DNA of 48,957 nt. Source: Gemmatimonadota bacterium. GTDB lineage: Bacteria > Gemmatimonadota > Gemmatimonadetes > Longimicrobiales > Gaopeijiaceae. The number at the start of each line of letters is the position of its first letter. The stretch's first letter is position 1. The notes beneath the pieces are model-generated. The model ran no database searches. It saw nothing but the letters and a program-made list of their open reading frames with translations, and was not told where the DNA came from. Shown in pieces: positions 24,385-32,324 of the stretch. The stretch lies in contig JAOTVA010000013.1 of the NCBI GenBank assembly GCA_029863645.1, positions 1-48,957 of the forward strand. The letters run 5' to 3'. Both the position numbers and the translations under genes were made by a program.

Positions 24385-24885
24385 ATGAGTCTGCGTAGCT
24401 TGTTCGAGTGGATGGACGCACTCCCGAGCAGCATCGCCCTGCGCGAGTCGCTCTACGCCTTCCCGGTGCTGCTGACGATCCACGTCGTCTCGCTGGTGAT
24501 GTTCGCCGGGCTCGTCGTGATGATGGACCTGCGTCTGGTCGGCTTGGCGTACCGAAGCACGCGCTTCTCCCAGATCCAGGCGCGGCTCTTTCCGTGGCAG
24601 ATGGTGGGAATGGTGTTCACGACGCTCACTGGACTGCTGCTCTTCTACATGCAGCCGATGCGCTACTTCGGGAAGGTGTATTACTGGCTCAAGCTCGCGC
24701 TGATCATGCTGGCCGGCCTGAACGCCATAGTCTTTCACCTCACGACGTATCGTTCGGTCGACCAGTGGGATACCACCGGCCCGCCTTTCAAAGCGAAGGT
24801 GGCGGGCGTGCTATCCATAGCCATGTGGGCCTGTATCGTTGCCTTCGGCCGATTCGCGGCCTACGACTGGCTAACCTTCGAGTAG
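24385..24885 (+). CDS. DUF6644 four-helix membrane protein
   Basis: A 166-residue integral membrane protein with about four transmembrane helices (YAFPVLLTIHVVSLVMFAGL, VGMVFTTLTGLLLFY, WLKLALIMLAGLNAIVF, VAGVLSIAMWACIVAFG). The motif SLFEWMDALPSSIALRES near the start, the buried His in TIHVVS and MDLRLVGL fit the DUF6644 family. These proteins have conserved His residues within helices and have been suspected of heme binding, which is unproven. It is followed 12 bases later by a paralogue and flanked by cytochrome c'-like genes. Confidence 0.82.
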   Translation: MSLRSLFEWMDALPSSIALRESLYAFPVLLTIHVVSLVMFAGLVVMMDLRLVGLAYRSTRFSQIQARLFPWQMVGMVFTTLTGLLLFYMQPMRYFGKVYYWLKLALIMLAGLNAIVFHLTTYRSVDQWDTTGPPFKAKVAGVLSIAMWACIVAFGRFAAYDWLTFE

Positions 24886-24897
24886 GCCCACGATCTG

Positions 24898-25374
24898 ATG
24901 TTACTACCTCTCTTCGAGTGGTTTGACGCCCTTCGAGTCGGCGACTGGATCAGCAATTCATCCTATGCTGCGCCGGTGATCAACGTTATGCACTTGTTGG
25001 CGCTCGTCGTCGTCTTCGGCTCGCTGCTGATCGTCGATCTGCGACTCCTCGGCCGCGGAATGACAGAACAGCCGGTGGCGAGCGTCGCGCGGGCTGCACG
25101 ACCATGGCTGATCGGGGCGCTCATCTGCATGCTGCTCACCGGCTTGCCGCAGATCCTGTCCCTCCCGATCAGACAGTATTACAGCCCGTTCTTCTGGATG
25201 AAGATGCGACTCCTGCTGGTCGCGTTGATCTTCACCTTTACGCTCCGACACAAGGTGACCTTGGCGGACGAAGCGAGGGTTGGGCCGGTCTGGGGCAAGG
25301 TCGTGGGCCTCACTTCCATAGCTCTCTGGACGCTGGTAGCCGTGGAAGGGCGCTTGATCGGACTGTTCTCGTAA
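24898..25374 (+). CDS. DUF6644 membrane protein paralogue
   Basis: A 158-residue paralogue of the preceding gene, with the same pattern: LFEWFDALRVGDWISNS, the helix VINVMHLLALVVVFGSLLIV with a buried His, VDLRLLG, then three further helices ending VGLTSIALWTLVAVEGRLIG. The tandem pair most likely forms a hetero-oligomer in the cytoplasmic membrane. Start ATG at 24898 follows the previous stop closely. The function is unknown; the neighbouring c-type cytochromes point to a redox role by association only. Confidence 0.82.
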   Translation: MLLPLFEWFDALRVGDWISNSSYAAPVINVMHLLALVVVFGSLLIVDLRLLGRGMTEQPVASVARAARPWLIGALICMLLTGLPQILSLPIRQYYSPFFWMKMRLLLVALIFTFTLRHKVTLADEARVGPVWGKVVGLTSIALWTLVAVEGRLIGLFS

Positions 25375-25413
25375 CGCGGAACCGCCCCGGCGTCCGCACC
25401 GGGATGGCTCAGG

Positions 25414-25572
25414 TCAGGGCGAGTTAGGCCAGCCGTAGTAGGGCCAGCCGAAGCCCTCCGAGAGGGTCCGCATGATCGTCCATGCGAGAGCTAGGGCCGA
25501 AAAGCCCACTCCGACAACCAGAGCGATCCGGCTGAAAGGCTTCTCTCTCACCGTCCCCGCAGGTTCTTCCAC
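25414..25572 (-). CDS. Small 52-residue membrane protein
   Basis: A short gene translated from a GTG at 25572, with GAGGGG about 7 bases upstream overlapping the stop of the cytochrome-like gene. The product has a short charged start (EEPAGTVREKPFSR), one transmembrane helix (IALVVGVGFSALALAWTIM) and an aromatic-rich end (EGFGWPYYGWPNSP). The good ribosome-binding site, tight spacing and single clean helix support a real gene. It resembles small single-span subunits of redox complexes only in general outline; no family is recognised. The remaining 40 bases up to 25374 hold nothing else seen. Confidence 0.55.
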   Translation of the reverse strand: MEEPAGTVREKPFSRIALVVGVGFSALALAWTIMRTLSEGFGWPYYGWPNSP

Positions 25573-25581
25573 GTGTGCCCC

Positions 25582-26061
25582 TCAGTTCGTGCGTGAGTCG
25601 GTCGGTCGGAGGGTCTCGATGGCGTAGGCCGCATGACAGTTCGTGCAGACGTAATAGACCTCGGCACCCATGTCGAAGACGGCATCGAGGTTTCGGGCGT
25701 CGGCAGCCTCGAGGGCGCGCTGACTGACCTCGATCAACTGTCGAGACATCGTCATCCAGGCGCCCTGATCACGCGCCCGCCCCTCCATCATCATGAGATT
25801 CCCCGACTCGGCGATCATGAACGCCGCGTTGCTTACCGCCTCCCATTCCTCATCAGTCGTCGGGTACATCTCGTGGACGCCTTCGGCGTCGACGATCGTG
25901 CCCACGGCGTCCCAGTAAACCCCTGCTGCTGGGTCGACGATGTGGGCCATCAACTCACGCATGTCGCCGACCGCTACGAAGTTCGAGGACGATTCCTGCT
26001 CGGGCGCGCATCCGTAGAGGAGCGCGACGACTAGGATCGAGAGAGCGGGTTGGCGTGTCAT
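25582..26061 (-). CDS. Cytochrome c'-like lipoprotein, second copy
   Basis: A 159-residue lipoprotein (lipobox LLYGCAP) related to 23793-24299. It is helical, with DMRELMAHIVDPAAGVYWDA near the N-terminus and a C-terminal CxxCH motif, CTNCHAAYAIE. The segment WEAVSNAAFMIAESGNLMM parallels WQVVENAAIALRESATLMS of the other copy. One c-type heme in the periplasm is expected. It is transcribed toward the DUF6644 pair and is followed by the 52-residue membrane protein in the same orientation. Electron transfer or gas binding is inferred. Confidence 0.78.
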   Translation of the reverse strand: MTRQPALSILVVALLYGCAPEQESSSNFVAVGDMRELMAHIVDPAAGVYWDAVGTIVDAEGVHEMYPTTDEEWEAVSNAAFMIAESGNLMMMEGRARDQGAWMTMSRQLIEVSQRALEAADARNLDAVFDMGAEVYYVCTNCHAAYAIETLRPTDSRTN

Positions 26062-26095
26062 GGCGCGCCAACATACGCGGTGCGTAGCGAGCGCA

Positions 26096-26430
26096 CTACC
26101 CTCGACTGGGCCGGGACCCCACCCACCTCACGCCGACCCCAACCTCGTTGCGAAGGCGATCCGCCAGCTGTGCCGCATGGTGCTGAAGGTGCCGCACCGT
26201 CAGCAACTGGTGCTCCAGCTTCGAGAGGGAGTACCAGGGGAATCCGCAGTCGGGACTGGCCAGGTCGAGAGTCGCCACCGCCTCGTCCACATAACCCTCA
26301 CAAACGTCACAGAATGCCAGCACCCGGGCACTTCTCCACGGCCTCCCGGAGCATCGCCAGCGACGCGTGATACTGGCCGACCAATGCCGCGCGGAGGGCG
26401 GCGGTGGATACCTCGCTCAGACTGCCCGTA
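26096..26430 (-). pseudogene. DinB-family gene remnant with internal deletion and frameshift
   Basis: On the minus strand a first segment reads TAALRAALVGQYHASLAML then REAVEKCPGAGIL and stops at TGA. A second frame overlapping its end reads YVDEAVATLDLAS, later SKLEHQLLTVRHLQHHAAQL and ADRLRNEVGVGVRWVGS. Together these match the beginning and the end of a DinB-like four-helix protein of about 170 residues, including the metal-binding HxxHH-like region at the end. About 50 residues from the middle are missing, and the frame changes at the joint. No ATG, GTG or TTG is placed well for the first segment. It follows the aminotransferase stop directly. This fills the otherwise gene-free stretch 26062-26416. 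Confidence 0.6.
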
Positions 26431-27823
26431 CCGCCTCGGCGACGTACGAACCGCTCTCGACGTACTGCTCGATGGTGGTGCGGAGCGTCTGGAGGATCCA
26501 AGCGCGTTTGGCGTCGTCGGCTTCCAGGAGTGTCGCCCGGAAGCCGTGGTGCGAGCACTGGAACCCGGTCAACGGAACGGTCACGATGCCCGTTGCGCCC
26601 ATGAGGTAGTACACGAAGCGCTTGTCCGGAGCCACTCCGGCTACCATGCGCTCCACCGTGGCGGCGATCTCCGCGTTGGCAATGTCCAAGCTCTGATGCT
26701 CGTTAAGGACCCCTTCCTTGAACATGACCGTGTAGTAGAAGGCGCCGCGGGGCTTGTTCACGATGACGTACTCGCAGCCCTCGAACGCTTCCGCGACCTC
26801 TTCGGCCCGCGCGGCGAACATCTTCTCACGCCGCTCCAGGTGCTCGGCGTAGCGCGGGTCCCCCATGACGAGCGGGATCGACATCTGCGGTAGCGTCGTG
26901 GAGGAAACCTCCAGCCGCTTCGCAGCCACGAGGCTCTCCACGTACCGGGCGAACGTGCGATCTCGTCCCTTGTTGAGCACTTCCAGCCAACCGCAGCGGG
27001 CTCCGGGCCAGGGGTACTCCTTGCTGATCCCACGCATCGCGATCCCGGGGACGTCACCGATCCACTCGCTGAGATGCAGGCGACCTCGTCCGTCGTACAC
27101 GATGTTGGCGTAGATCTCGTCCGCGATGATGAAAATGTCGTTATCGCGGGCGACCGCAGCGATTTCCTCGAGGGCTTCGCGCGGATACACGGCGCCGGTC
27201 GGATTGTCCGGCGACAGCAACAGGATGCCGGCGATCGAGTCGTTGTACTTCACCTTGTTGCGGATATCCTCGATGTCCGGCAGCCAACCGTTGTGCGGAT
27301 CCAGCTCGTAGGTCACGTGGGCGTAGCCCGAGTGCGCAGCCTCGGCCGAGGAGTGTGTGCTGTAGGCCGGTGAGGGGCCCAGCACGCGCGCCTCGCGACT
27401 CAAGAAGCCGTAGACCTTGGCGACCGCGTCGCCTAGACCGTTGAAGAAGACGATGTCTTCCGGCGTCACGCGAACCCCATCGCGTCGGTTGACCTCGTTC
27501 GCGAGAAACTCGCGCACCTCGAGAATGCCCCGTGTCTCGCAGTACGCCCAGGACTTGGGATCGTCGAGCAGGCCCGCCACGATGTCTCGAATCCACTCGG
27601 GAGGCGCTTCTCCCTTGGCCACGGGGTCGCCGATGTTCTCCCAGGTCATGTCTTGGCCTAGGCGTTGGATTTCGTGGCCGGCCCCGACGATCTCTCGGAT
27701 CTCGTACTTAAGGTTCGCGGCACCCGCGTGCAGGATGTTCCGGCGCAAGAAGCCCCCCTGGAGTCTGCCGGTCTGCTCGTACGATCCGCCGGCTACGAAA
27801 AACTTGCCGCCTCCCCCCCGCAC
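26417..27823 (-). CDS. PLP-dependent aminotransferase (class I/II)
   Basis: A 468-residue fold-type I aminotransferase. Visible landmarks are the cofactor region (FFNGLGDAVAKVYGFLS), the substrate/PLP motif LLSPDNPTGAVYP, IIADEIYANIVYDG, and the PLP lysine Lys268 in GISKEYPWPGARCGW; the C-terminal part has FQCSHHGFRATLLE. It probably transfers amino groups between an amino acid such as alanine or aspartate and a keto acid in the cytoplasm; the exact substrate cannot be told. The GTG at 27823 has AAGGTG seven bases upstream and is preferred to a TTG at 27829. A basic, Gly-rich start (RGGGGKFFVAGGSYE) is unusual. The 242 bases to the divergent gene at 28066 must hold both promoters; nothing else was seen there. 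Confidence 0.9.
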   Translation of the reverse strand: MRGGGGKFFVAGGSYEQTGRLQGGFLRRNILHAGAANLKYEIREIVGAGHEIQRLGQDMTWENIGDPVAKGEAPPEWIRDIVAGLLDDPKSWAYCETRGILEVREFLANEVNRRDGVRVTPEDIVFFNGLGDAVAKVYGFLSREARVLGPSPAYSTHSSAEAAHSGYAHVTYELDPHNGWLPDIEDIRNKVKYNDSIAGILLLSPDNPTGAVYPREALEEIAAVARDNDIFIIADEIYANIVYDGRGRLHLSEWIGDVPGIAMRGISKEYPWPGARCGWLEVLNKGRDRTFARYVESLVAAKRLEVSSTTLPQMSIPLVMGDPRYAEHLERREKMFAARAEEVAEAFEGCEYVIVNKPRGAFYYTVMFKEGVLNEHQSLDIANAEIAATVERMVAGVAPDKRFVYYLMGATGIVTVPLTGFQCSHHGFRATLLEADDAKRAWILQTLRTTIEQYVESGSYVAEAVRAV

Positions 27824-28065
27824 TTTCAATCACCTTGCTTTTGGCCCGCAGGCTCGTCCGTGTCTCCGTCTGGCCTATCCCGACGCCCCGGCGAGGCCAG
27901 GACGCCCGAGATCCACGCGCTCTGCGGACATCGAAGTGCAAGACCCATTCCACATGAATCGCGCCAGAAACCGCGACGTGCCGGGCCCGGGGCACGCCGT
28001 GATGGCGCGCTCGCGGCTTTCTCCCCAGGGTGGTAGTGTCTCGTCCCCAAACGGAGGATGTCGGA

Positions 28066-28488
28066 ATGGCAAGCATCAACGCCGGCAAGGTCGTCATGGG
28101 CACGATCGCCGCCGGCCTCGTAATCAACGTCGTCGAGAGCGTGATGAACCTCTTCGTGATCGCCGGCCCGATGGAAGACCTGCTCGCTTCGTTGGGCCTT
28201 CCGCCAATGGGCGGGGCGGCGATGGGTGGCTTCGCGGTGCTCGCGTTCATGCTCGGCTTTCTCGTGACTTGGACGTACGCCGCAATTCGACCGCGGTACG
28301 GTGCGGGTCCCGCCACCGCCCTCAAGGCGGGCTTCGCCGTGTGGGCCGCCTTCTACTTCCTGGGCACTGGCGCCTACGTGCTCATGGGCATGTTCCCGCT
28401 TTCGCTGTTCCTGATTACGCTCGCATACACGCTGCCCATGATGCTGGCAGCAGCCTATGTCGGCGGCATGGTCTACAAGGAGGAGTAG
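28066..28488 (+). CDS. Small membrane protein, four helices, unrecognised
   Basis: A 140-residue integral membrane protein with about four transmembrane segments (VVMGTIAAGLVINVVESVMN, GGFAVLAFMLGFLVTWTYAA, FAVWAAFYFLGTGAYVLMG, LITLAYTLPMMLAAAYVGG) and a Glu-containing first helix. The ATG at 28066 has GGAGG nine bases upstream. It lies 13 bases before the short-chain fatty acid transporter gene and is probably co-transcribed with it. The sequence resembles small DUF1761-like membrane proteins in outline, but no family can be assigned with confidence. Confidence 0.75.
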   Translation: MASINAGKVVMGTIAAGLVINVVESVMNLFVIAGPMEDLLASLGLPPMGGAAMGGFAVLAFMLGFLVTWTYAAIRPRYGAGPATALKAGFAVWAAFYFLGTGAYVLMGMFPLSLFLITLAYTLPMMLAAAYVGGMVYKEE

Positions 28489-28501
28489 AGGGAGCCCAAC
28501 C

Positions 28502-29905
28502 ATGTCCAACGAGGAGACCGCCGAAGAAGTTCGATTGACCCCAGTCCAGCGGTTCGGTGAGGCGATCGCCGACAAGGTAGAGCGTTGGATGCCGGGTCCC
28601 TTCGTCTTCGCGATCGTCCTCACGTACGTAGCAGGACTGGCCGCGTACCTGTCGGAAGGTGCGGGTCTGAGCGAGATCGCCGGCTCATGGTACGATGGCT
28701 TCTGGTCCTTGCTTCAGTTCGCCATGCAGATGGTGATCATCCTCGTGACGGCGACCGTCGTCGCGTACCACCCGCGTGTACGAGGCCTGATCCTCCGCTT
28801 GGTACGGCTACCCAGTAACGGTCGACAGGCCGTGGTCCTGGTCGCTGTGGGTGCCATGCTGACGTCGTGGGTCTCGTGGGGGCTGGGGCTGATCTTCGGT
28901 GCCATTCTGGCCCACGAGATGGGCAAGGAGGCGGGTCGGCGCGGTACCGCCGTGCACTATCCGTTGCTGGCGGTCGCCGGCTATATGGGCATCGGCCTCA
29001 CCTGGGGCTGGGGCATGTCGAGTTCTGCGGGCCTGCTGCAGGCGACCGAAGGCAATGTGCTCATGGAGCTGGGCTTCGTGGACCGGGTCATCCCGGCGAC
29101 CGCGTGGGTATTCCATCCCTATCCGCTGACGCTTACGGCGCTGTCGATCACCTTCGCGTGCATCGCCTTGTATCTGCTGAGTCCGCCCGACGAGCACTGT
29201 CGGGGGATCGACCACTACGCTCACCTCGCCGAAGCCCCCACTCCGCTGACCGAACCGGCGGTCTCAGTCGCGAGCTCGCCCGCCGACCACATCGACAACA
29301 GCAAGATCCTGGGCGGGCTGCTCGCACTGACCGGTGTCGTCCTCTCGGTCAATGCGTTCTTGACCGAGGGCCTGGGTGCGCTCGACCTCAACGTGTTGAA
29401 CTTCGCCTTCCTCATGGTCGGCCTACTTCTTTACCTGAGCCCGGCCCGCTACCAGAAGGACTTCTATCAGGCGGTTCAAGGAAGCGCCGGAATCATCATG
29501 CTGTACCCGTTCTATGCCGGCATCATCGGAGTCATGACGGGCACCGGGCTCGTGGATACGATCACCGAGACGCTGCTATCGATCGCGACACCGGAGACAT
29601 TTCCGGTCATCGCCTGGATCACAGCCAGCGTCATGAACGTCTTCGTGCCCTCGGCCGGTGGTGAGTGGGCCATGGTGGGAGGGCCGATGATGCTTGCCGG
29701 CGCCGAATTGGGGATCCCTCACGGTCAAACGATCGCCGCGTATGCCGTGGGGGACTCGCACACGAATCTGCTGAATCCGTTCTGGGCGATCCCCCTCCTG
29801 GCAATCACTGGGCTGCGCGCACGTGACGTCTTCGGCTACGCAATCACCATGATGCTGCTTCTGGTGCCCTTTCTCGCGACGGTTCTGTTCTTCCTGCCCT
29901 ACTAG
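28502..29905 (+). CDS. atoE: Short-chain fatty acid transporter (AtoE family)
   Basis: A 467-residue transporter with about twelve hydrophobic helices. It matches the short-chain fatty acid transporter family related to AtoE: VERWMPGPFVFAIVLTYV at the start, WVSWGLGLIFGAILAHEM, YPLLAVAGYMGIGLTWGWG, and the C-terminal FVPSAGGEWAMVGGP and GDSHTNLLNPFWAIPLL. Such permeases take up acetate-to-butyrate-size acids or acetoacetate across the inner membrane. The ATG at 28502 follows GGGAG nine bases upstream; the open frame to 28457 overlaps the preceding gene. No thiolase or CoA transferase of the ato pathway is adjacent. Confidence 0.92.
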   Translation: MSNEETAEEVRLTPVQRFGEAIADKVERWMPGPFVFAIVLTYVAGLAAYLSEGAGLSEIAGSWYDGFWSLLQFAMQMVIILVTATVVAYHPRVRGLILRLVRLPSNGRQAVVLVAVGAMLTSWVSWGLGLIFGAILAHEMGKEAGRRGTAVHYPLLAVAGYMGIGLTWGWGMSSSAGLLQATEGNVLMELGFVDRVIPATAWVFHPYPLTLTALSITFACIALYLLSPPDEHCRGIDHYAHLAEAPTPLTEPAVSVASSPADHIDNSKILGGLLALTGVVLSVNAFLTEGLGALDLNVLNFAFLMVGLLLYLSPARYQKDFYQAVQGSAGIIMLYPFYAGIIGVMTGTGLVDTITETLLSIATPETFPVIAWITASVMNVFVPSAGGEWAMVGGPMMLAGAELGIPHGQTIAAYAVGDSHTNLLNPFWAIPLLAITGLRARDVFGYAITMMLLLVPFLATVLFFLPY

Positions 29906-29930
29906 CCCTACGCCCGAGGGCAGCGACCCC

Positions 29931-31319
29931 TCATGGCTGAGGAACCGTCCCTACCCGCTCGTAGCGGTAGGAGAGGGCTCTGCCCGGAAAGCCCACTGTG
30001 AAGCGCTCGCTCTCTCCCTCTGGCGGAGCCTCGATGGTCACGACCTCGGTTCCCACGGAGATGCCACGGTCACCGAAGAACGTGAACAACAGATCGATGG
30101 ATGACCCCGCCTCGGCCAAGTTGCCCCTCACTGTGCCTTCCACGGTCGTCCCTACGCCGGCTCGGCGAAGCCTGAGGTCTGACAGAAAAATGGGTAGCAC
30201 CTCCGTTTGGCGCAGAACCTCCACCGCAGCGTCACGGTCCCCGTTTTCCAGGTACGCGCGGGCGGTGATGAGCAGTGCGTTCTCGCCCAACGGATCCAGC
30301 TCGAGGAGCCGCCGACCGACATCGACCAGAGCCGACCAGTCCTCCATCGCGAATAGCACGTTGGCCCGATTGAACCACGCGTCACGCGACTGAGGTTGAA
30401 CTTCAATCAACTGGCGGAACGCCTGATCGGCCCCGACGTAGTCCTCCACCCTGAACAGCCCCACCCCAAGAGTGAAGAGTTGGGTGGCCTCGAGTCCACC
30501 CTCCGAGAGAAGCGTCCCATAGATCGCGCGCGCTTCCTGCTCCCGCCCCAGTTCGTTCAGTGCGCTCGCCAGGTCAGTCCGAACCTGGACGCTCGCCGGC
30601 TCGCGTGCGAGTCGGCGACGGAGGAGTGGCTCTGCCTCCGCGTAGCGGTCGGTGAACATCAAAAGCGAAGAGATCTGGTTCTCCAGATCGACGCTCGCTT
30701 CCGCCCTGGTTCGCAACTCCTCGGCGGTCAGGATCACGGTCGCCGGACGCTTCGCCAAACCGTCGATAGCTCGTCTGTAGACCTCGATCGCCTCCTCGTA
30801 TCGCCCCTCGGTGACAAGAAGGCCTGCGAGATTGCGATGCGCCTCCGGGCGAAGGTCGTACATCAAGAGCGCGTCGTTCCAATGGTCGACCGTGCTCGGA
30901 ATGTCTCCCTCCGCGTACGCAGCCAGGCCCGCGTTGAAGGCCTCGCCCCAAGCGGCCTCCCGCTGAGGCTCGATGTCGAGTTCGTACGCCGGATAGATGC
31001 GTCGTGCTTCGACGAACATCTCGTGCGCGTTCGGGACGTCGTCGAGGCTCAAGTAGGACATCCCGGCCAGCAGATAGTGGACCGGGTTTCCCGGATCGTC
31101 GGCTATACCTTCGAGGGAAAGTTCGAGTGCTCTCTCATACTGCTGGCCACGAAAGAAAAGCGTGGCCGTCTGTGAGAAGCGGGTCTCAGTCGGCGGTGTG
31201 CCGAGTGGATAGAGATAGCCGGTCGGGCCGGTAACAGGTTCCGGGGGCCGCACCGTGCCGCCGCAGGCTCCAACCCCGAGAACCGCTGCGAGCCCCCAGG
31301 CGGCAACTGTGCGGCGCAC
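29931..31319 (-). CDS. TPR-repeat lipoprotein
   Basis: A 462-residue lipoprotein (lipobox GVGACGG near residue 19). It carries about eight TPR-like helix pairs between residues 50 and 380, such as FFRGQQYERALELSLEGI, LVTEGRYEEAIEVYRRAI, LASALNELGREQEARAIY and FALEDWSA-type units. The last 80 residues are a beta-rich domain (SSIDLLFTFFGDRGISVGTE). The GTG start lies six bases after the TonB-like gene, so the two are one operon. It probably acts as a scaffold at the periplasmic face of a membrane. The convergent stop of the fatty acid transporter is 25 bases away with a short possible hairpin GCCC/GGGC between them. Confidence 0.82.
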   Translation of the reverse strand: MRRTVAAWGLAAVLGVGACGGTVRPPEPVTGPTGYLYPLGTPPTETRFSQTATLFFRGQQYERALELSLEGIADDPGNPVHYLLAGMSYLSLDDVPNAHEMFVEARRIYPAYELDIEPQREAAWGEAFNAGLAAYAEGDIPSTVDHWNDALLMYDLRPEAHRNLAGLLVTEGRYEEAIEVYRRAIDGLAKRPATVILTAEELRTRAEASVDLENQISSLLMFTDRYAEAEPLLRRRLAREPASVQVRTDLASALNELGREQEARAIYGTLLSEGGLEATQLFTLGVGLFRVEDYVGADQAFRQLIEVQPQSRDAWFNRANVLFAMEDWSALVDVGRRLLELDPLGENALLITARAYLENGDRDAAVEVLRQTEVLPIFLSDLRLRRAGVGTTVEGTVRGNLAEAGSSIDLLFTFFGDRGISVGTEVVTIEAPPEGESERFTVGFPGRALSYRYERVGTVPQP

Positions 31320-31325
31320 GCCGCA

Positions 31326-32186
31326 CTACCAGGGGAACAGGAGCGCGAACGTCGCTGAGCCCGAGATAGAGACCCCCTCGTGGCGGGCCGGCCGGAACGC
31401 GACGACTTCGTTGAAGAGCGCAAGAGCCGCCTCGTCCAGTTCGCCCCTACCGCTGGAGCGACTGACTTCAGCCCATTCCACCGAGCCTTTCGTGTCGATC
31501 CAGACGGTGACAGTCACCGTACCGGGCTCGTCCCGATCCAACATCCAACGCGAATAGCTCCGGCGTAGGAAGGTCTCGACGTCAGTCGGGTTCCGAAGGA
31601 GAATCCACATCGACGGAATCATGACCGCCAGCTCCGGCCGCAGCTCAGTCAGCCGATCGAGGCTGAGCTCCAAGTCGAGTGAGTCCCCGTAAGCCAGCTC
31701 CGCCAAAGCGTCCGACGCCAACGCTTCGATGCTCAATGAATCCGCGTCCGCCTCACCCTCTCGGTCGGCGGGGCGCTCCGAGTCCATCTCCACGACATCC
31801 GCCCGGAAGATTCCCCTGTAGCCTAGCCGTTGGGCCGCCGCCGACCACAATTCCATCGCCTCGTCGCCGTCACCAGTACCGCCGGCCTCACTCCCGTCGA
31901 GGCCCGCGCTTTCGGCCTCCTCCTGCTCCGCTGCCTCCTCCTCCTCTAAGGCCAGAGGCGTCGATCTACCCTCTAGTCCAGCTCCCTCAGAAAACGAGGG
32001 GGGGAGGAGCGTGAGTTGTCCTTGCGACGGTGCGCGGTCCATGAGGGGTAGGACGACTTGGAAACCCACCCACGAGAAGAGGGCAGCGTGGAACAGGACC
32101 GCTCCGGTGGTAGACCAGGCGACGCGCCCCTCCCAGCGATCCTTGAAACGCTGGTTCGCGCTTCTGCCTTTCGGTGGTTCGTGCAT
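31326..32186 (-). CDS. TonB-like energy transducer
   Basis: A 286-residue protein with the layout of TonB. An N-terminal transmembrane helix (WSTTGAVLFHAALFSWVGFQ) is followed by a long acidic Glu/Ala/Asp-rich linker (residues about 70-180) and a C-terminal domain with 'VTVTVWIDTKGSVEWAEVSR', SSGRGELDEAALALFNEV and FRPARHEGVSISG, the TonB family C-terminal pattern. The linker lacks the Pro-Lys repeats of classical TonB and is acidic instead. It likely links proton motive force to outer-membrane receptors such as that at the window start. No ExbB or ExbD gene is nearby. It is paired with the TPR lipoprotein. Confidence 0.83.
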   Translation of the reverse strand: MHEPPKGRSANQRFKDRWEGRVAWSTTGAVLFHAALFSWVGFQVVLPLMDRAPSQGQLTLLPPSFSEGAGLEGRSTPLALEEEEAAEQEEAESAGLDGSEAGGTGDGDEAMELWSAAAQRLGYRGIFRADVVEMDSERPADREGEADADSLSIEALASDALAELAYGDSLDLELSLDRLTELRPELAVMIPSMWILLRNPTDVETFLRRSYSRWMLDRDEPGTVTVTVWIDTKGSVEWAEVSRSSGRGELDEAALALFNEVVAFRPARHEGVSISGSATFALLFPW

Positions 32187-32324
32187 CTGACCCCTGCGAC
32201 CCGCCCATTGGTTGATCGATCAGCATATCGTCCCCGATTCCCGCGCACAATGTGAAGCGGACAGTTGGGCCGATCTGTTGATGTTCCGCGGCTGACGGTA
32301 CGTTGCCTCGACCGGATATCGTCT

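Noticed and set aside
27824-28065. The 242-base divergent gap between the aminotransferase and the small membrane protein
   Set aside because: No RNA gene, conserved motif or convincing promoter could be seen; only the two ribosome-binding sites are clear.
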